From the NCBI RefSeq assembly GCF_004361815.1, contig NZ_SNWA01000002.1, positions 1,550,001 through 1,614,000 on the forward strand: DNA of 64,000 nt, in the 5' to 3' direction. This stretch comes from Paraburkholderia sp. BL10I2N1 (lineage in GTDB: Bacteria; Pseudomonadota; Gammaproteobacteria; Burkholderiales; Burkholderiaceae). The translations under genes were made by a program, and so were the position numbers. Shown piece by piece: positions 18,359 to 26,346 of the stretch (its first letter is position 1; each line of letters begins with the position of its first letter). The notes below the pieces were generated by a model, which did not search any database, was not told the DNA's origin, and saw nothing but the letters and a program-made list of their open reading frames with translations.

Positions 18359-18506
18359 GCGCTACCCCTCGAAATCAAAACCCCGCAGGGCATATCCCAG
18401 CCATGTTGACGCCGCTTTCCCTGTGGAAAGCACGTTGCGCTTCCCATAGGTCCGCCCTACGACGAATGAGATAGAAACCCTGAACCCCGACACAAGGCTG
18501 GCGCTT

Positions 18507-19199
18507 CTAGTTGCCCTCTTCGGTCTGTTCACGGGCGTTTTCCAGCCCGTCGAGCGCGTCAGTGAGCAACTTGCACAGCCAGTAAATGAACTCCTCCCAG
18601 CGGGCCGAAACGAGCGCCACCTGGCCATCCTCATCCACCCAGAAGGCGGGATTGGTCGATCCATCCGGGTCCGATGGAAATCGGGCCGATAGCCAACCTA
18701 GCAGCGCGCGGCATAGTTCGAGCGGCACATCGTGCAGATACACCACATAGCCCCATTCCGGCTCAGCAAACGGCACCCCCGCCTCCAGCCCGGCCTTGAG
18801 CGCGTGCGGCCGGGTGGCGTAGGTAAGCGGCGCTTCGGCTGCCGCCATCCCGGCGCGCAGCGCGGTGAGGTGTGTCGCGGTGGTGTCGCCTTCCGATGCG
18901 CCCGCCTGTCGCTCGTCCACGAGCGCCGCATCGAGCGTGGCCGTCATCCAGTCAATGAACGCCTCCCAGCTCAGCCACGTGTAGGCGAGCTTGCTCCTTG
19001 CATCGCGCCGCACCACGCGCGCCGGTGAGTCCCAATCGGTCCAGCCGTCGTGCGCGAGTAGCCAGCGCGGCAGCAGCTGGTCGCGAAACTCGCAGGGCGC
19101 ATCGGTTGCGTAAAGCACCTTTTCGCTGTCGAGCTCGTGCGACGGCACGCCCGCAATGATGCCGAAGATGAACGCGTGATGTTTGTCCTTGATTGCCAT
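18507..19199 (-). CDS. Conserved hypothetical protein, two-repeat acidic partner family
   Basis: Unrecognised 230-residue acidic protein. It is built from two related halves: residues 1-90 (AGVPSHELDSEKVLYATDAP...WEAFIDWM) and about 130-225 (AGVPFAEPEWGYVVYLHDVP...WEEFIYWL). A single-repeat relative is encoded at 21289-21573 (AGVPSQNLDGETVLLLKDVP...WEHYLSWVQ). In both places the gene is next to a Rv2179c-like exoribonuclease gene, suggesting the two families work together. It starts 13 bases after the preceding gene's stop. No catalytic motif, signal or membrane segment is seen. Confidence 0.72.
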   Translation of the reverse strand: MAIKDKHHAFIFGIIAGVPSHELDSEKVLYATDAPCEFRDQLLPRWLLAHDGWTDWDSPARVVRRDARSKLAYTWLSWEAFIDWMTATLDAALVDERQAGASEGDTTATHLTALRAGMAAAEAPLTYATRPHALKAGLEAGVPFAEPEWGYVVYLHDVPLELCRALLGWLSARFPSDPDGSTNPAFWVDEDGQVALVSARWEEFIYWLCKLLTDALDGLENAREQTEEGN

Positions 19200-19212
19200 G
19201 TCACGTATGCCC

Positions 19213-19902
19213 TCAATAGTGCGGAAAGCGCCCCTGCAGCCAGTTGGACCAGTCCCACGCCCTGGCGCATTCGCCCTCGCCGTGGATCACCGGACAGGCC
19301 GAGCCGCGCAGCGCGGCGCGAAATTCATCCCGCCACGGCTGCGGAATGTCGGCAAGCCGCACGTATGAGCTGAGACCCTCGCGCACCTGCACCGGCACCC
19401 CCTGCAGCTGCGCGGTGCGCTCCTCACGGGCGGCCAGCTGGCGCAGGCGATGGTGAATCGCGATCTGATCGCCTGTCGGCACGCCGTTCTGTTCATCGTC
19501 ATGCAGGCGCAGCATGGCCACCTCGCCCGCCCGCACACCGGCCTCATGCATCAGCTCGGCCAGCTCACGCGGATCGTGCGCTTCGAGCGTCTGGCCACTG
19601 TCGAGCGTGGCGACCAGCACGCGGCGCACGTGATCACAGGTCACACGCGCACGCGGCCAGCTCGCCTCCGTAACCAGCTCGAGCGGCGGGGCGAAGTCGG
19701 GCGACGCGCCTACGCGACCCGCAAGTGCGCCGAAGCGCCTTGCCCGCAGCGCCTGTTGCTGGTCGCCGCGGCCTTCGTCCATGAAGCCGGGCGAGCCGCC
19801 GATCCATTCGCCCTTGATGTGCTGCCCGACCGCTTCATGCATATCGTCGGTCGACACTGGCTGTTCCGGCTTGTGGATGATGCCCGTCAGTTCCTTGACC
19901 AT
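19213..19902 (-). CDS. Hypothetical protein of the exoribonuclease operon
   Basis: Unrecognised 229-residue soluble protein. The C-terminal part, VRLADIPQPWRDEF then LRGSACPVIHGEGECARAW and DWSNWLQGRFPHY, is Trp- and acid-rich and recalls short proteins encoded on integrative elements and plasmids, but I cannot name a family. GGAG lies eight bases before the ATG at 19902. It is 39 bases downstream of the MbcA/ParS-like gene and 13 bases ahead of the two-repeat gene, so it belongs to the same transcript. Confidence 0.68.
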   Translation of the reverse strand: MVKELTGIIHKPEQPVSTDDMHEAVGQHIKGEWIGGSPGFMDEGRGDQQQALRARRFGALAGRVGASPDFAPPLELVTEASWPRARVTCDHVRRVLVATLDSGQTLEAHDPRELAELMHEAGVRAGEVAMLRLHDDEQNGVPTGDQIAIHHRLRQLAAREERTAQLQGVPVQVREGLSSYVRLADIPQPWRDEFRAALRGSACPVIHGEGECARAWDWSNWLQGRFPHY

Positions 19903-19941
19903 GTGTCTGCTCCGCCCCGCTGCCGGGGAATCGATCCAGTT

Positions 19942-20529
19942 TCAGATGCCAATGCCGTGCTCAAGGCGCATGAGCAGATCGCGCACCCGGTCATAACCGC
20001 TTTGCGTCGCCAGTGCATCCAGCGGCCGATTGCTATCCAGCAGGACCGCGGGGCGCAGCATCCACTGCATCGCGATCGCCGGGTCTTCGAGCACTTCGCT
20101 GGCCTGCGCATGAACGCTCAACACGCGTGCCGCGTGGTCAGCAAGGTCTTGTCCGGTCTCATCGTTGAAACCGGATTCGTCATTGCCAGACCAGACTGGA
20201 CCGATTGCCCCTTCAAAACGCTGCACCGTGCCGCGCAGCTGTGACAACACCGGATCCGCTGCCGCGTTATGCCGCGTCGACGTGATCAACATGGCCAGTT
20301 CGTCAGCCGCAGCGTCGATCTCGGAGGGTGACTCATGATCGCCGCCGCCCTGAACCGCCGGCACATATGGCCCCAGGCGATCCCGCTCACGATGACCACC
20401 ATTGACGACGATCGGCTGGGGGGCCGCTCCCGTTACGTCATTAAAGCCGCTTTCGTAGCCCTGCACAATGACGCGGGCCGACGCCGGCAGACGCTGCAGG
20501 ATTTCGAGCAGTTCAGCGACAGTCATCAT
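19942..20529 (-). CDS. MbcA/ParS/Xre-type antitoxin-like protein (DUF2384 C-terminus)
   Basis: A 195-residue protein whose C-terminus, MLRPAVLLDSNRPLDALATQ then YDRVRDLLMRLEHGI, fits the toxin-binding domain shared by MbcA, ParS and Xre antitoxins. The N-terminal half (VAELLEILQRLPASARVIVQ) is not the usual Xre helix-turn-helix but resembles short plasmid-borne proteins. The ATG at 20529 follows GGAGCC; the frame extends further upstream without support. No RES-domain toxin, the normal partner, is beside it. The neighbours are exoribonuclease genes, so it may be a regulator or an antitoxin for an unusual partner. Confidence 0.65.
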   Translation of the reverse strand: MMTVAELLEILQRLPASARVIVQGYESGFNDVTGAAPQPIVVNGGHRERDRLGPYVPAVQGGGDHESPSEIDAAADELAMLITSTRHNAAADPVLSQLRGTVQRFEGAIGPVWSGNDESGFNDETGQDLADHAARVLSVHAQASEVLEDPAIAMQWMLRPAVLLDSNRPLDALATQSGYDRVRDLLMRLEHGIGI

Positions 20530-20539
20530 GTTTGGCTCC

Positions 20540-21139
20540 TCAGATGAACGCGCTCCCGTGAGCGCGGGCATCGTACAGCGCGTGATGTTCGCCACCATGT
20601 TCCGCGAAGTAGCCGGCAACGCGCCGGGCATCGAGTCTGTTACAGATGTTTTCCGTTTTCCAGCCACGGGGCAGCGGGCCACCGAGCAGATGCTCCACGA
20701 GCTGCAGATCGCCGTGAAAGTCGAAACACAGTACCGGCGTCGGTTTCGCTGGCACCCGGTTCAGCCAGTCCAGCAGTTCGCGGCGCAGCTGGTTGAACGG
20801 CATCGCGCGGTCCGGAAACTGGCCGAGCTGCGGCAGCACGGTCGCGCGCACGAAGTCGCTGCACAGCGGGTGCTCGAAGTCGGAGCACTCGCCATAGAAC
20901 TCGCGCCCGTTCTCGCCGACGATCGCCATGCTGATGAGCTGGCAGGCGTCGAAATCCGTGAACTCCGTGTCGAGGAAATAGCGCGGCTTCCACGGGTCAC
21001 GTGGACGGCGGTCAGGCAAAAGGGGACCATCCCCCGCTGCCGCAAGGTCCCTTGCAACACCGGGCCACGCCTCGCCAGCATAGGGCGCAGCCGGATCCCA
21101 ACGGGCGAGCCGATCGGCGAGCTTCTTTTCGTGAGCCAT
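20540..21139 (-). CDS. 3'-5' exoribonuclease-like protein, Rv2179c type (copy 2, with N-terminal extension)
   Basis: A 199-residue paralogue of the gene at 17897-18358. Residues from about 50 on form the nuclease domain: RYFLDTEFTDFDACQLISMA (Asp, Glu), VLCFDFHGDLQLVEHL, and HHALYDARAHGSAF (His, Asp). A 50-residue charged extension (MAHEKKLADRLARWDP...) replaces the immediate start seen in copy 1, and the C-terminus is a little shorter. GGAGG five bases before the ATG at 21139 fixes the start; the open frame runs to 21355 but is unsupported there. Ten bases separate it from the MbcA/ParS-like gene. Confidence 0.8.
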   Translation of the reverse strand: MAHEKKLADRLARWDPAAPYAGEAWPGVARDLAAAGDGPLLPDRRPRDPWKPRYFLDTEFTDFDACQLISMAIVGENGREFYGECSDFEHPLCSDFVRATVLPQLGQFPDRAMPFNQLRRELLDWLNRVPAKPTPVLCFDFHGDLQLVEHLLGGPLPRGWKTENICNRLDARRVAGYFAEHGGEHHALYDARAHGSAFI

Positions 21140-21235
21140 CCGGACCTCCAAAGGGGTATGCGCATCGTCCGTGCGACGGGCCATCACCGGCTGTCGATGC
21201 CATTCTGAAATGTCCGGTTCGGAGGTGGGTTGCCG

Positions 21236-21271
21236 TAAATCGGTAGATTTGCGGTCGACGAAAACGCGCAT
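21236..21271 (-). pseudogene. Remnant of a third exoribonuclease start
   Basis: On the minus strand at 21271 a frame begins MRVFVDRKSTDL, matching the first dozen codons of copy 1 (MRLFVDTEFTDF) at protein and DNA level. The match then stops. The DTEF catalytic residues are changed to DRKS. It lies between the single-repeat partner gene and copy 2, so it probably records an earlier gene that copy 2 replaced. Confidence 0.5.
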
Positions 21272-21288
21272 GATCGGGACGGGCACAT

Positions 21289-21573
21289 TTAGAACTTCAG
21301 CACTTCGGCCAGCATGTCCTGCACCCACGACAGGTAGTGTTCCCACACGTCCCACGGAATCGCCATGCGATCGGCCGCGTCGACGCGCAGCGCGTACGAG
21401 GACGAGTCCTCACACACGAGCGCGGGCTGCGACCAGAGCCAGCCGCGCAACGCGGACTCAAGCTCTAGCGGCACATCTTTCAGGAGCAGGACCGTTTCGC
21501 CGTCAAGGTTTTGCGACGGAACCCCGGCGGGAATACCGAACATGAGCGCGCGCAGCTTGTCCTGAAACGCCAT
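21289..21573 (-). CDS. Conserved hypothetical protein, single-repeat partner family
   Basis: A 94-residue acidic protein, one-repeat homologue of the 230-residue protein at 18507-19199; both start MA..DK..A..FGI.AGVPS and share a DVPLEL or DAPCEF block and a Trp-rich end (WDVWEHYLSWVQDMLAEVL). The ATG at 21573 has GGGAG upstream; the frame to 21690 overlaps a broken gene. It is one gene away from exoribonuclease copy 2, repeating the arrangement of copy 1 with its two-repeat partner. Function unknown. Confidence 0.7.
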   Translation of the reverse strand: MAFQDKLRALMFGIPAGVPSQNLDGETVLLLKDVPLELESALRGWLWSQPALVCEDSSSYALRVDAADRMAIPWDVWEHYLSWVQDMLAEVLKF

Positions 21574-21577
21574 CGCC

Positions 21578-21925
21578 CTACTCCCGACGCACGCGCAGAT
21601 GGCGGGCGCGCCACTCGGCGAGAAACGCGAGCCGTTCATCGTCCGAAAGGAATCCAGCAAACGGCGCCGATTGCCGTAGATCAGTTGCATGCTCGCCCGG
21701 ATCGGTCATCAGGGCGATCGTTGCATCGATGCCCTAGTCGATCGCGGCCCGCCACTCAATGAGGTACGGTGCCGCGTGCTGGTACCGGTCCGTTGCCATC
21801 CAGCGGTCCAGGTTTTCGCGCGCACGGTCGAACAGCGTCGGATCGCGCCGGATCTTCTCGGCAATGAGCCGGTGCAGTGCGAGGCTGTGCCGATGCTTCT
21901 CCAGATGCAGGTGTGCGGGATAAGC
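21578..21925 (-). pseudogene. Broken conserved hypothetical gene with in-frame TAG
   Basis: A continuous minus-strand frame reads HRHSLALHRLIAEKIRRDP, then LFDRARENLDRWMATDRYQ, EWRAAID, stop, GIDATIALMTDPGEHATDL and FAGFLSDDERLAFLAEWRAR. This is a recognisable ~100-residue family of small soluble proteins frequent next to toxin or nucleotidyltransferase genes. A TAG at 21734-21736 interrupts it, and an in-frame TAG precedes YPAHLHLEKH at the 5' side with no start codon visible, so the gene is most likely dead. It ends four bases before the single-repeat gene's ATG. Confidence 0.65.
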
Positions 21926-21998
21926 GGGCCCCTACGGCCCATCGCCTCGTGCCTTACCGTGCTACGATCGGCGCCCCAACCCGCACCTTGATACTCGA

Positions 21999-22298
21999 TC
22001 AGCCAATAATTTCAAATGAAGGAAGGGCTGCGGATCCGATTGCTTTCGCGAGTTCGGCGGCTTGTTCCGCGGAACACTTCACTTCTACCGCCATCCATGC
22101 ACCCATGATGAGGGTGCCACTGTGCTTGTAGTATTCGGCCTCAACTTGACCACCGATGTGCATTCGCGCAGAGAAACCGGAGCTATCGCAGGTAAGACTT
22201 AGCATATCTATCTGGCGATCTAATGCTGCTTCCACTTTTGGGCCAACGGCCAGTCGAGTCAGATAGTCGGCCTTTTTGACCTTTCGCTCCCTACGCAT
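21999..22298 (-). CDS. Small hypothetical protein (99 aa)
   Basis: Unrecognised 99-residue protein starting MRRERKVKKADYLTRLAVG. It has a basic N-terminus, a central beta-like stretch (FSARMHIGGQVEAEYYKH, IMGAWMAVEVKCS) and an alanine-rich helix (AEQAAELAKAIGSAALPS). AAGGAGTGATGT before the ATG at 22298 is a good ribosome site, the main argument that it is real. It is separated from the exoribonuclease operon by about 70 bases and may be an independent accessory gene. Confidence 0.5.
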   Translation of the reverse strand: MRRERKVKKADYLTRLAVGPKVEAALDRQIDMLSLTCDSSGFSARMHIGGQVEAEYYKHSGTLIMGAWMAVEVKCSAEQAAELAKAIGSAALPSFEIIG

Positions 22299-23181
22299 AC
22301 ATCACTCCTTCAAAGTATCTGACGATACAACCATCGACAGCGTCGATTGCGACCAAAGCTACCAAAATAAAAGTACTCCCATCACTACCGGAACAGTGTG
22401 TCGCAAGTCCGCCATGCTTCCCTACATGTGTTCGAAACAAAACGTACCTCTTGCGGCGATCAGTTAACCGGGTTTCTCGCATACCGGAACTGCCAAAGCG
22501 TTGTGCAAGAGTTCTTGCCGTCGTCGCCGCTGATTCGCGCGTCCATTAACAGGAGTGAGTTTACTACTCACCTTTTTGTTGAAACCGCCGTTTCCGTAAA
22601 CGAATCATTCTTTCAACAGCTGGCCGCTTTCGAACTTCAAAGAGTTCAAGCACCACGAAAACTCTCGCTCGAGCGCGGCGTCGTTCCGCTCGAGCCATCA
22701 CCTTGTCTCTGACGCTAACAAGCAGATCCGATTTATCACCTTGATAAGCCCTTGAAAGGGAGATCGAGAGATAGAACGAGCCTTGCCCGACCCAAGATGA
22801 CAGTTCCCAGCCGGCGACGCTGCACGCCAGTACTGGTGCCGTGGATCGAGCCCGTAGGATGGAAAATAATTCGGTTGCGTCGCACGCAAACGCGCCCCCC
22901 AATTGCAGTCGACTCTGCTAAGGCTGACCGGCGGTTCAGAAAACGGCGTCACACACTGTCCAATGCCCGTAGGCGAACGACACGCGGTTCTGGTCGACAC
23001 GGGTTAACATGCCGTTAACGATACTATAATCGCATATATGAGATTTTCAAGTCGTACGATCCACCTTTTGTTGACTACAGCAACACAGGTGGGACCGCAG
23101 GCAAAAGATGCGCGAGGGAGCGCCGAAGTGGGGATGCGTCAGCAAGACGCCGAAGGAGCGCGGAGAAGAACAAAGTTGAGG
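22299..23181. other. AT-richer region without a supportable gene
   Basis: Several short frames exist on both strands (for example 22291-22482 and 22564-22902 on minus) but none has a clear family and start. A TATAAT at 23025-23030 followed by a CATATATG block lies near the right edge. The base composition is lower in GC than the gene blocks on either side. Confidence 0.35.
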
Positions 23182-23483
23182 TCAAGTTACGTCAGTGAGA
23201 TCCACGCGGAAATCCGTCCGTCCTAAGGCCCTCATGCACTGCAGATAAAACGCGAAGCTAAAGCTACCGCGAGACAGCTTGTTGGCGATGGATCGTTCGG
23301 TCTCGCGAACTCCAATATTCGCAAGTAATGTTGCCAGTTGCCGATAGCTCACCCCGTGCCGTACAAGCTCGGCACGAAGCACGTTTCTCGCCACCTGATA
23401 CCAGTCCATCCGCCCCACCCCAGCAAAAAGGCGGATTATTCCTTGCCTATCTTGAATATGCTTTTATAATCTCATATATGCGA
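23030..23483. promoter_or_regulatory. Inverted 14-bp operator-like sites (23030-23043, 23470-23483), each next to TATAAT
   Basis: The sequence tcgcatatatgaga at 23030-23043 is exactly inverted at 23470-23483, and each copy overlaps the last base of a TATAAT (23025-23030 and 23465-23470). The right-hand copy has TTGCCT 16 bases ahead (23443-23448), giving a good sigma-70 promoter toward the HAD gene. The central CATATATG is palindromic. The pair flanks the DUF6471 gene, so a common repressor site is likely, though unproven. Confidence 0.5.
23182..23409 (-). CDS. DUF6471 domain protein
   Basis: A 75-residue protein matching the DUF6471 pattern: MDWYQVARNVLRAELVRHGV then YRQLATLLANIGVRETERS and IANKLSRGSFSFAFYLQCM, where an Xre-like helix-turn-helix arrangement and the NKLSRG.F...F..QC core are conserved. 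It is probably a small DNA-binding protein. The ATG at 23409 is preferred to an in-frame GTG at 23418. The inverted CATATATG sites on both sides could be its operators. Such genes are common on mobile elements. Confidence 0.75.
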   Translation of the reverse strand: MDWYQVARNVLRAELVRHGVSYRQLATLLANIGVRETERSIANKLSRGSFSFAFYLQCMRALGRTDFRVDLTDVT

Positions 23484-23814
23484 CTTACGCGTTGAATATG
23501 AGATTTGCTCTTGCAGGCTACGAGACAAAGCATGTGAATGCCGCAACACAAGTTGCTAGCGGGCCGCCGTTGCAACTGCCGATGGATATGGATGGTCCCT
23601 GTAGCCCATATGCAGACCGTCGAATAAACGGCCGGGAGGTGCCTCGGTGTGACCCAAACCGCTTCGGGCACATCGCTTGGATGAGCTAGACACAGGTGGT
23701 CCCGGCTCTGAACGGATCAGTGCGTCGACAAAACGTCTACACACGACTTACTTTTTGGATATCGCCAACTAATCGACTGAGATTCTTCCGTTATTAGAGC
23801 AGGAGTCCACAATT
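23410..23814. other. Intergenic region with promoter, no gene
   Basis: Contains the TTGCCT-N16-TATAAT promoter at 23443-23470 and repeated ttgaatatg blocks. A 65-codon plus-strand frame at 23492 lacks a ribosome site and family match and is not called. Confidence 0.4.
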
Positions 23815-24336
23815 ATGTTGATCTTTCTCAACTTTGACGGTGTGTTACATCCCAATGCCGTACGATTCGAAAAGAAAATCAACCCGGCCCTAGACGCCCC
23901 ACGACACCGCCTCTTTGAGAGCAACGATGCACTCGCGGAAGTCGTCGCAAACTTCACCGACTTACGTCTGGTACTTAATACGTGGTGGACATACTTTCTC
24001 GGATTCGATGAAAGTCTACGTCGTTTGCCAAAAACTCTGGCATCACGTGTTAGCGGGTCAACCCTTCAGCACGCCAGCTTCTACCAAAACCTTCCTCATC
24101 GCATCGCGATTGCAACGGAAGCAGTCCGCAATGTAGCCGAACCAGTCCTTATTCTCGATCACGCGGACGCCAGATATCCTGCGCATATCCTTCACGTCAC
24201 CCTCCTCCTCGAACCTCAAATAGGTTTAGCTGACTCTCGGGCTGTTCAAGCACTTCATCGCCTGGTTTCCCGTGCGACAGAGCGGAGCCAGGTTCGCAGA
24301 GAACGCAAGCCCCCGAGAAAACAAACTGAACAATAG
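23815..24336 (+). CDS. HAD-family protein of the Swiss-Army-Knife RNA repair group
   Basis: A 173-residue HAD-fold protein. LIFLNFDGVLHPNAVRFEKK is a degenerate HAD motif I: a canonical motif would be DxDG, and here the first position is Asn (NFDG), so the nucleophile Asp may be missing. Motif II is near LRLVLNTWWTYF, where Thr/Ser follows the strand, and VLILDHADARYPAH is the acidic motif. The arrangement matches the HAD_SAK group named for RNA-repair proteins. AGGAG is nine bases before the ATG. It overlaps the next gene, a TniQ, by one base (TAGTG), which suggests co-translation. Confidence 0.7.
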   Translation: MLIFLNFDGVLHPNAVRFEKKINPALDAPRHRLFESNDALAEVVANFTDLRLVLNTWWTYFLGFDESLRRLPKTLASRVSGSTLQHASFYQNLPHRIAIATEAVRNVAEPVLILDHADARYPAHILHVTLLLEPQIGLADSRAVQALHRLVSRATERSQVRRERKPPRKQTEQ

Positions 24337-25700
24337 TGCTATCGGCAATGGCGCCCCGGGGATGCCCTGTGAAAAAACAATTGTCACCAGACCCACAATC
24401 GCCGGAAGGCTGGCCAGTAGGTTTCCCGCCGCGCTCGCAATTATTTGGTGTAACACCATATGGCTTCAACGGAGCGACGCGCGAGCACATTGTCAGTTTT
24501 TTCAGACGGACGTCGAATGCCCAGGCGTTACTCCCCCGCTCCCTCGCCTTTCATGCGATAGTCCCATCAATGGGAATTCCGACATTAATCTCGGCGGATT
24601 TCACAGCAGACGGGTGCTACCGTCTTAATATGTGTGGGCTGAGTGAAAGCGCCGCTCGCTGGGTTGACTTATTGAATCGGTTCACCTCTCGCTCCAACCT
24701 GCACTTATTGACATTGTCCTCGTTCAGAAACCTCCTATCATCGTATCAATTGATCGAGTCCGCGAACCGATTTTGTCCCCTATGCTACGTAGAGGACGAA
24801 ACGGCCGGACGCAACAAATACGATCGACTCCTTTGGACAATACGTTGCGTAACCGCATGCCCCATACACGAACGTCAACTACTTCTTGAACCGAAAGCGA
24901 AGGGGCGACGCCCCCTTTCATTCACAGTTCCCGGCATATCACGGATCGATGGCAGCAGTCTTGCAAACTGCACTAGCAAACCGGCTTCCAAGTCCGAAGT
25001 AGAAACTGCTCGAATGGTAGCTGAATTGATCGACGACCTAGAAGTTAAAAGGCATAAGACATCACTCACAGCAAAGTATTTACAAGACGTGGTGAGCAAC
25101 CAATTTGATGGAAATTCCGCCGCTCTTGCGCACCACCTTGCAGCCTCCAAGTCGCAAGTTCATGGTTGGATGCACAACAAAATCTTGCCAAGTCTGTCGT
25201 GCGTGGCTCGAATAGCTATCGCCTTCGATTGCACCATATCGGACGTTATCTCCGGATATACGGATAGTCTGCGAGTACATCATCAGAGCGAATTTCCCCG
25301 TGGCCTGTTTGGCCTCGCGCGACGATCCGGATATAAGACGCCCCTAAAAAGGCTAATCGCCTCCCTCAATGAGTACATTAGATGTAATCCCGACTCGAAC
25401 GCAAAGGAAGCAGCGAATCACCTCGATGTATCGCCGAAATTCCTACGCGGTAATTTTCCGGAGCAAAACAAAGCACTGGTTGCCGCAGGCCGTCACCATC
25501 GGCTGCGAATCGCACAATCGAGGCTAGACGCCAAGTATCAAGCATACGAGAAACTACATCTCGCCTTGAAAGAAAATGGAACGTACCCATCCAGAAGAAC
25601 GGTGGTGACACTACTCAAAGAGCAGGGGGTTTGTCTGACGTTTGCAGAGGAGCGGTACGCAACAAAGAGCGCACGAGCCAGCAATAACTACAAGCAGTAG
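24336..25700 (+). CDS. tniQ: TniQ family transposition target-selector protein (copy 1)
   Basis: A protein of up to 454 residues from the TniQ/TnsD family, which brings Tn7-like transposition to a target. The N-terminal TniQ fold has GWPVGFPPRSQLFGVTPYGF; the zinc-ribbon region is FCPLCYVEDE (CxxC) and LLWTIRCVTACPIHERQLLL (CxxxxCxxH). After it SFTVPGISRIDGSSLAN is shared with copy 2 at 30910-32325, the closest relative in the window. The C-terminal part contains helix-turn-helix-like segments (AAALAHHLAASKSQVHGW-like, KEAANHLDVSPKFLRGNF). Start is uncertain: GTG at 24336 overlaps the HAD gene stop; GTG at 24369 has GGGG upstream. It is 1.1 kb ahead of tnsAB. Confidence 0.88.
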   Translation: MLSAMAPRGCPVKKQLSPDPQSPEGWPVGFPPRSQLFGVTPYGFNGATREHIVSFFRRTSNAQALLPRSLAFHAIVPSMGIPTLISADFTADGCYRLNMCGLSESAARWVDLLNRFTSRSNLHLLTLSSFRNLLSSYQLIESANRFCPLCYVEDETAGRNKYDRLLWTIRCVTACPIHERQLLLEPKAKGRRPLSFTVPGISRIDGSSLANCTSKPASKSEVETARMVAELIDDLEVKRHKTSLTAKYLQDVVSNQFDGNSAALAHHLAASKSQVHGWMHNKILPSLSCVARIAIAFDCTISDVISGYTDSLRVHHQSEFPRGLFGLARRSGYKTPLKRLIASLNEYIRCNPDSNAKEAANHLDVSPKFLRGNFPEQNKALVAAGRHHRLRIAQSRLDAKYQAYEKLHLALKENGTYPSRRTVVTLLKEQGVCLTFAEERYATKSARASNNYKQ

Positions 25701-26105
25701 CCGTTCGAATACAACGTCCAACGCTCTGCATCCGAAGTCTAAAAGGGCGCCGATATTCGCTCGGCTGGGCGGTGGGCAAGGTTACCTGTTTTACGAGGGT
25801 CGAGAGTGTTGGTCTCGGCGCTTTCGCGCTTGCATTGGAAAAGGTCAACAGCAGAAAATCAAACACGACGAAGGTCCATTCGCGGGCGCCGGCGTCTCAC
25901 AGGTGCCGTCTAGCATCCAAGGAAGTTCATTTCGTCCCGAAGCGCTTCCCCTCCACACATCGTCGATCCTCAGCTTCTACCTCACCCAAAGCCTATCTTA
26001 CCGGTCATCAGGGCCGCTGCACCTCGGGTGCCGGAAGATTGCCCCCAGCGCTCCTGCCCGCGTTCCGACTCAGGCTCGCTGTGCAGACGCCGTCCGTCAT
26101 AGCGA

Positions 26106-26142
26106 GCTCCGATGTTCCGATGTTCCGATGTTGTTTCGGAGC
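26106..26142. repeat. CCGATGTT x3 within a stem-loop
   Basis: Three tandem units ccgatgtt occupy 26109-26132. The outer sequence gctccga (26106-26112) pairs with tcggagc (26136-26142), giving a 7-bp stem over the repeats. Confidence 0.7.
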
Positions 26143-26346
26143 AAAATGTTGCCGATTGACTAGGCGTCGTCGAGATGTTTGGAACAACGCCCAAATTTGT
26201 CTGCCGAGCGGCGCACAACGAGCGCTTTTTACCACAGCGGATATGGAAATCTGCCTTTTCGTCTCGTGTGGTCGCTTCAGGCCGGCGGTTAACTCTGAAA
26301 TTGAATGCGCCCACATAGCGTAGGATCCTTTCGTCCTGACACACAC

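Noticed and set aside
21734..21736. Selenocysteine or other recoding at this stop
   Set aside because: The codon is TAG, not TGA, no SECIS-like hairpin follows, and the gene also lacks a start.
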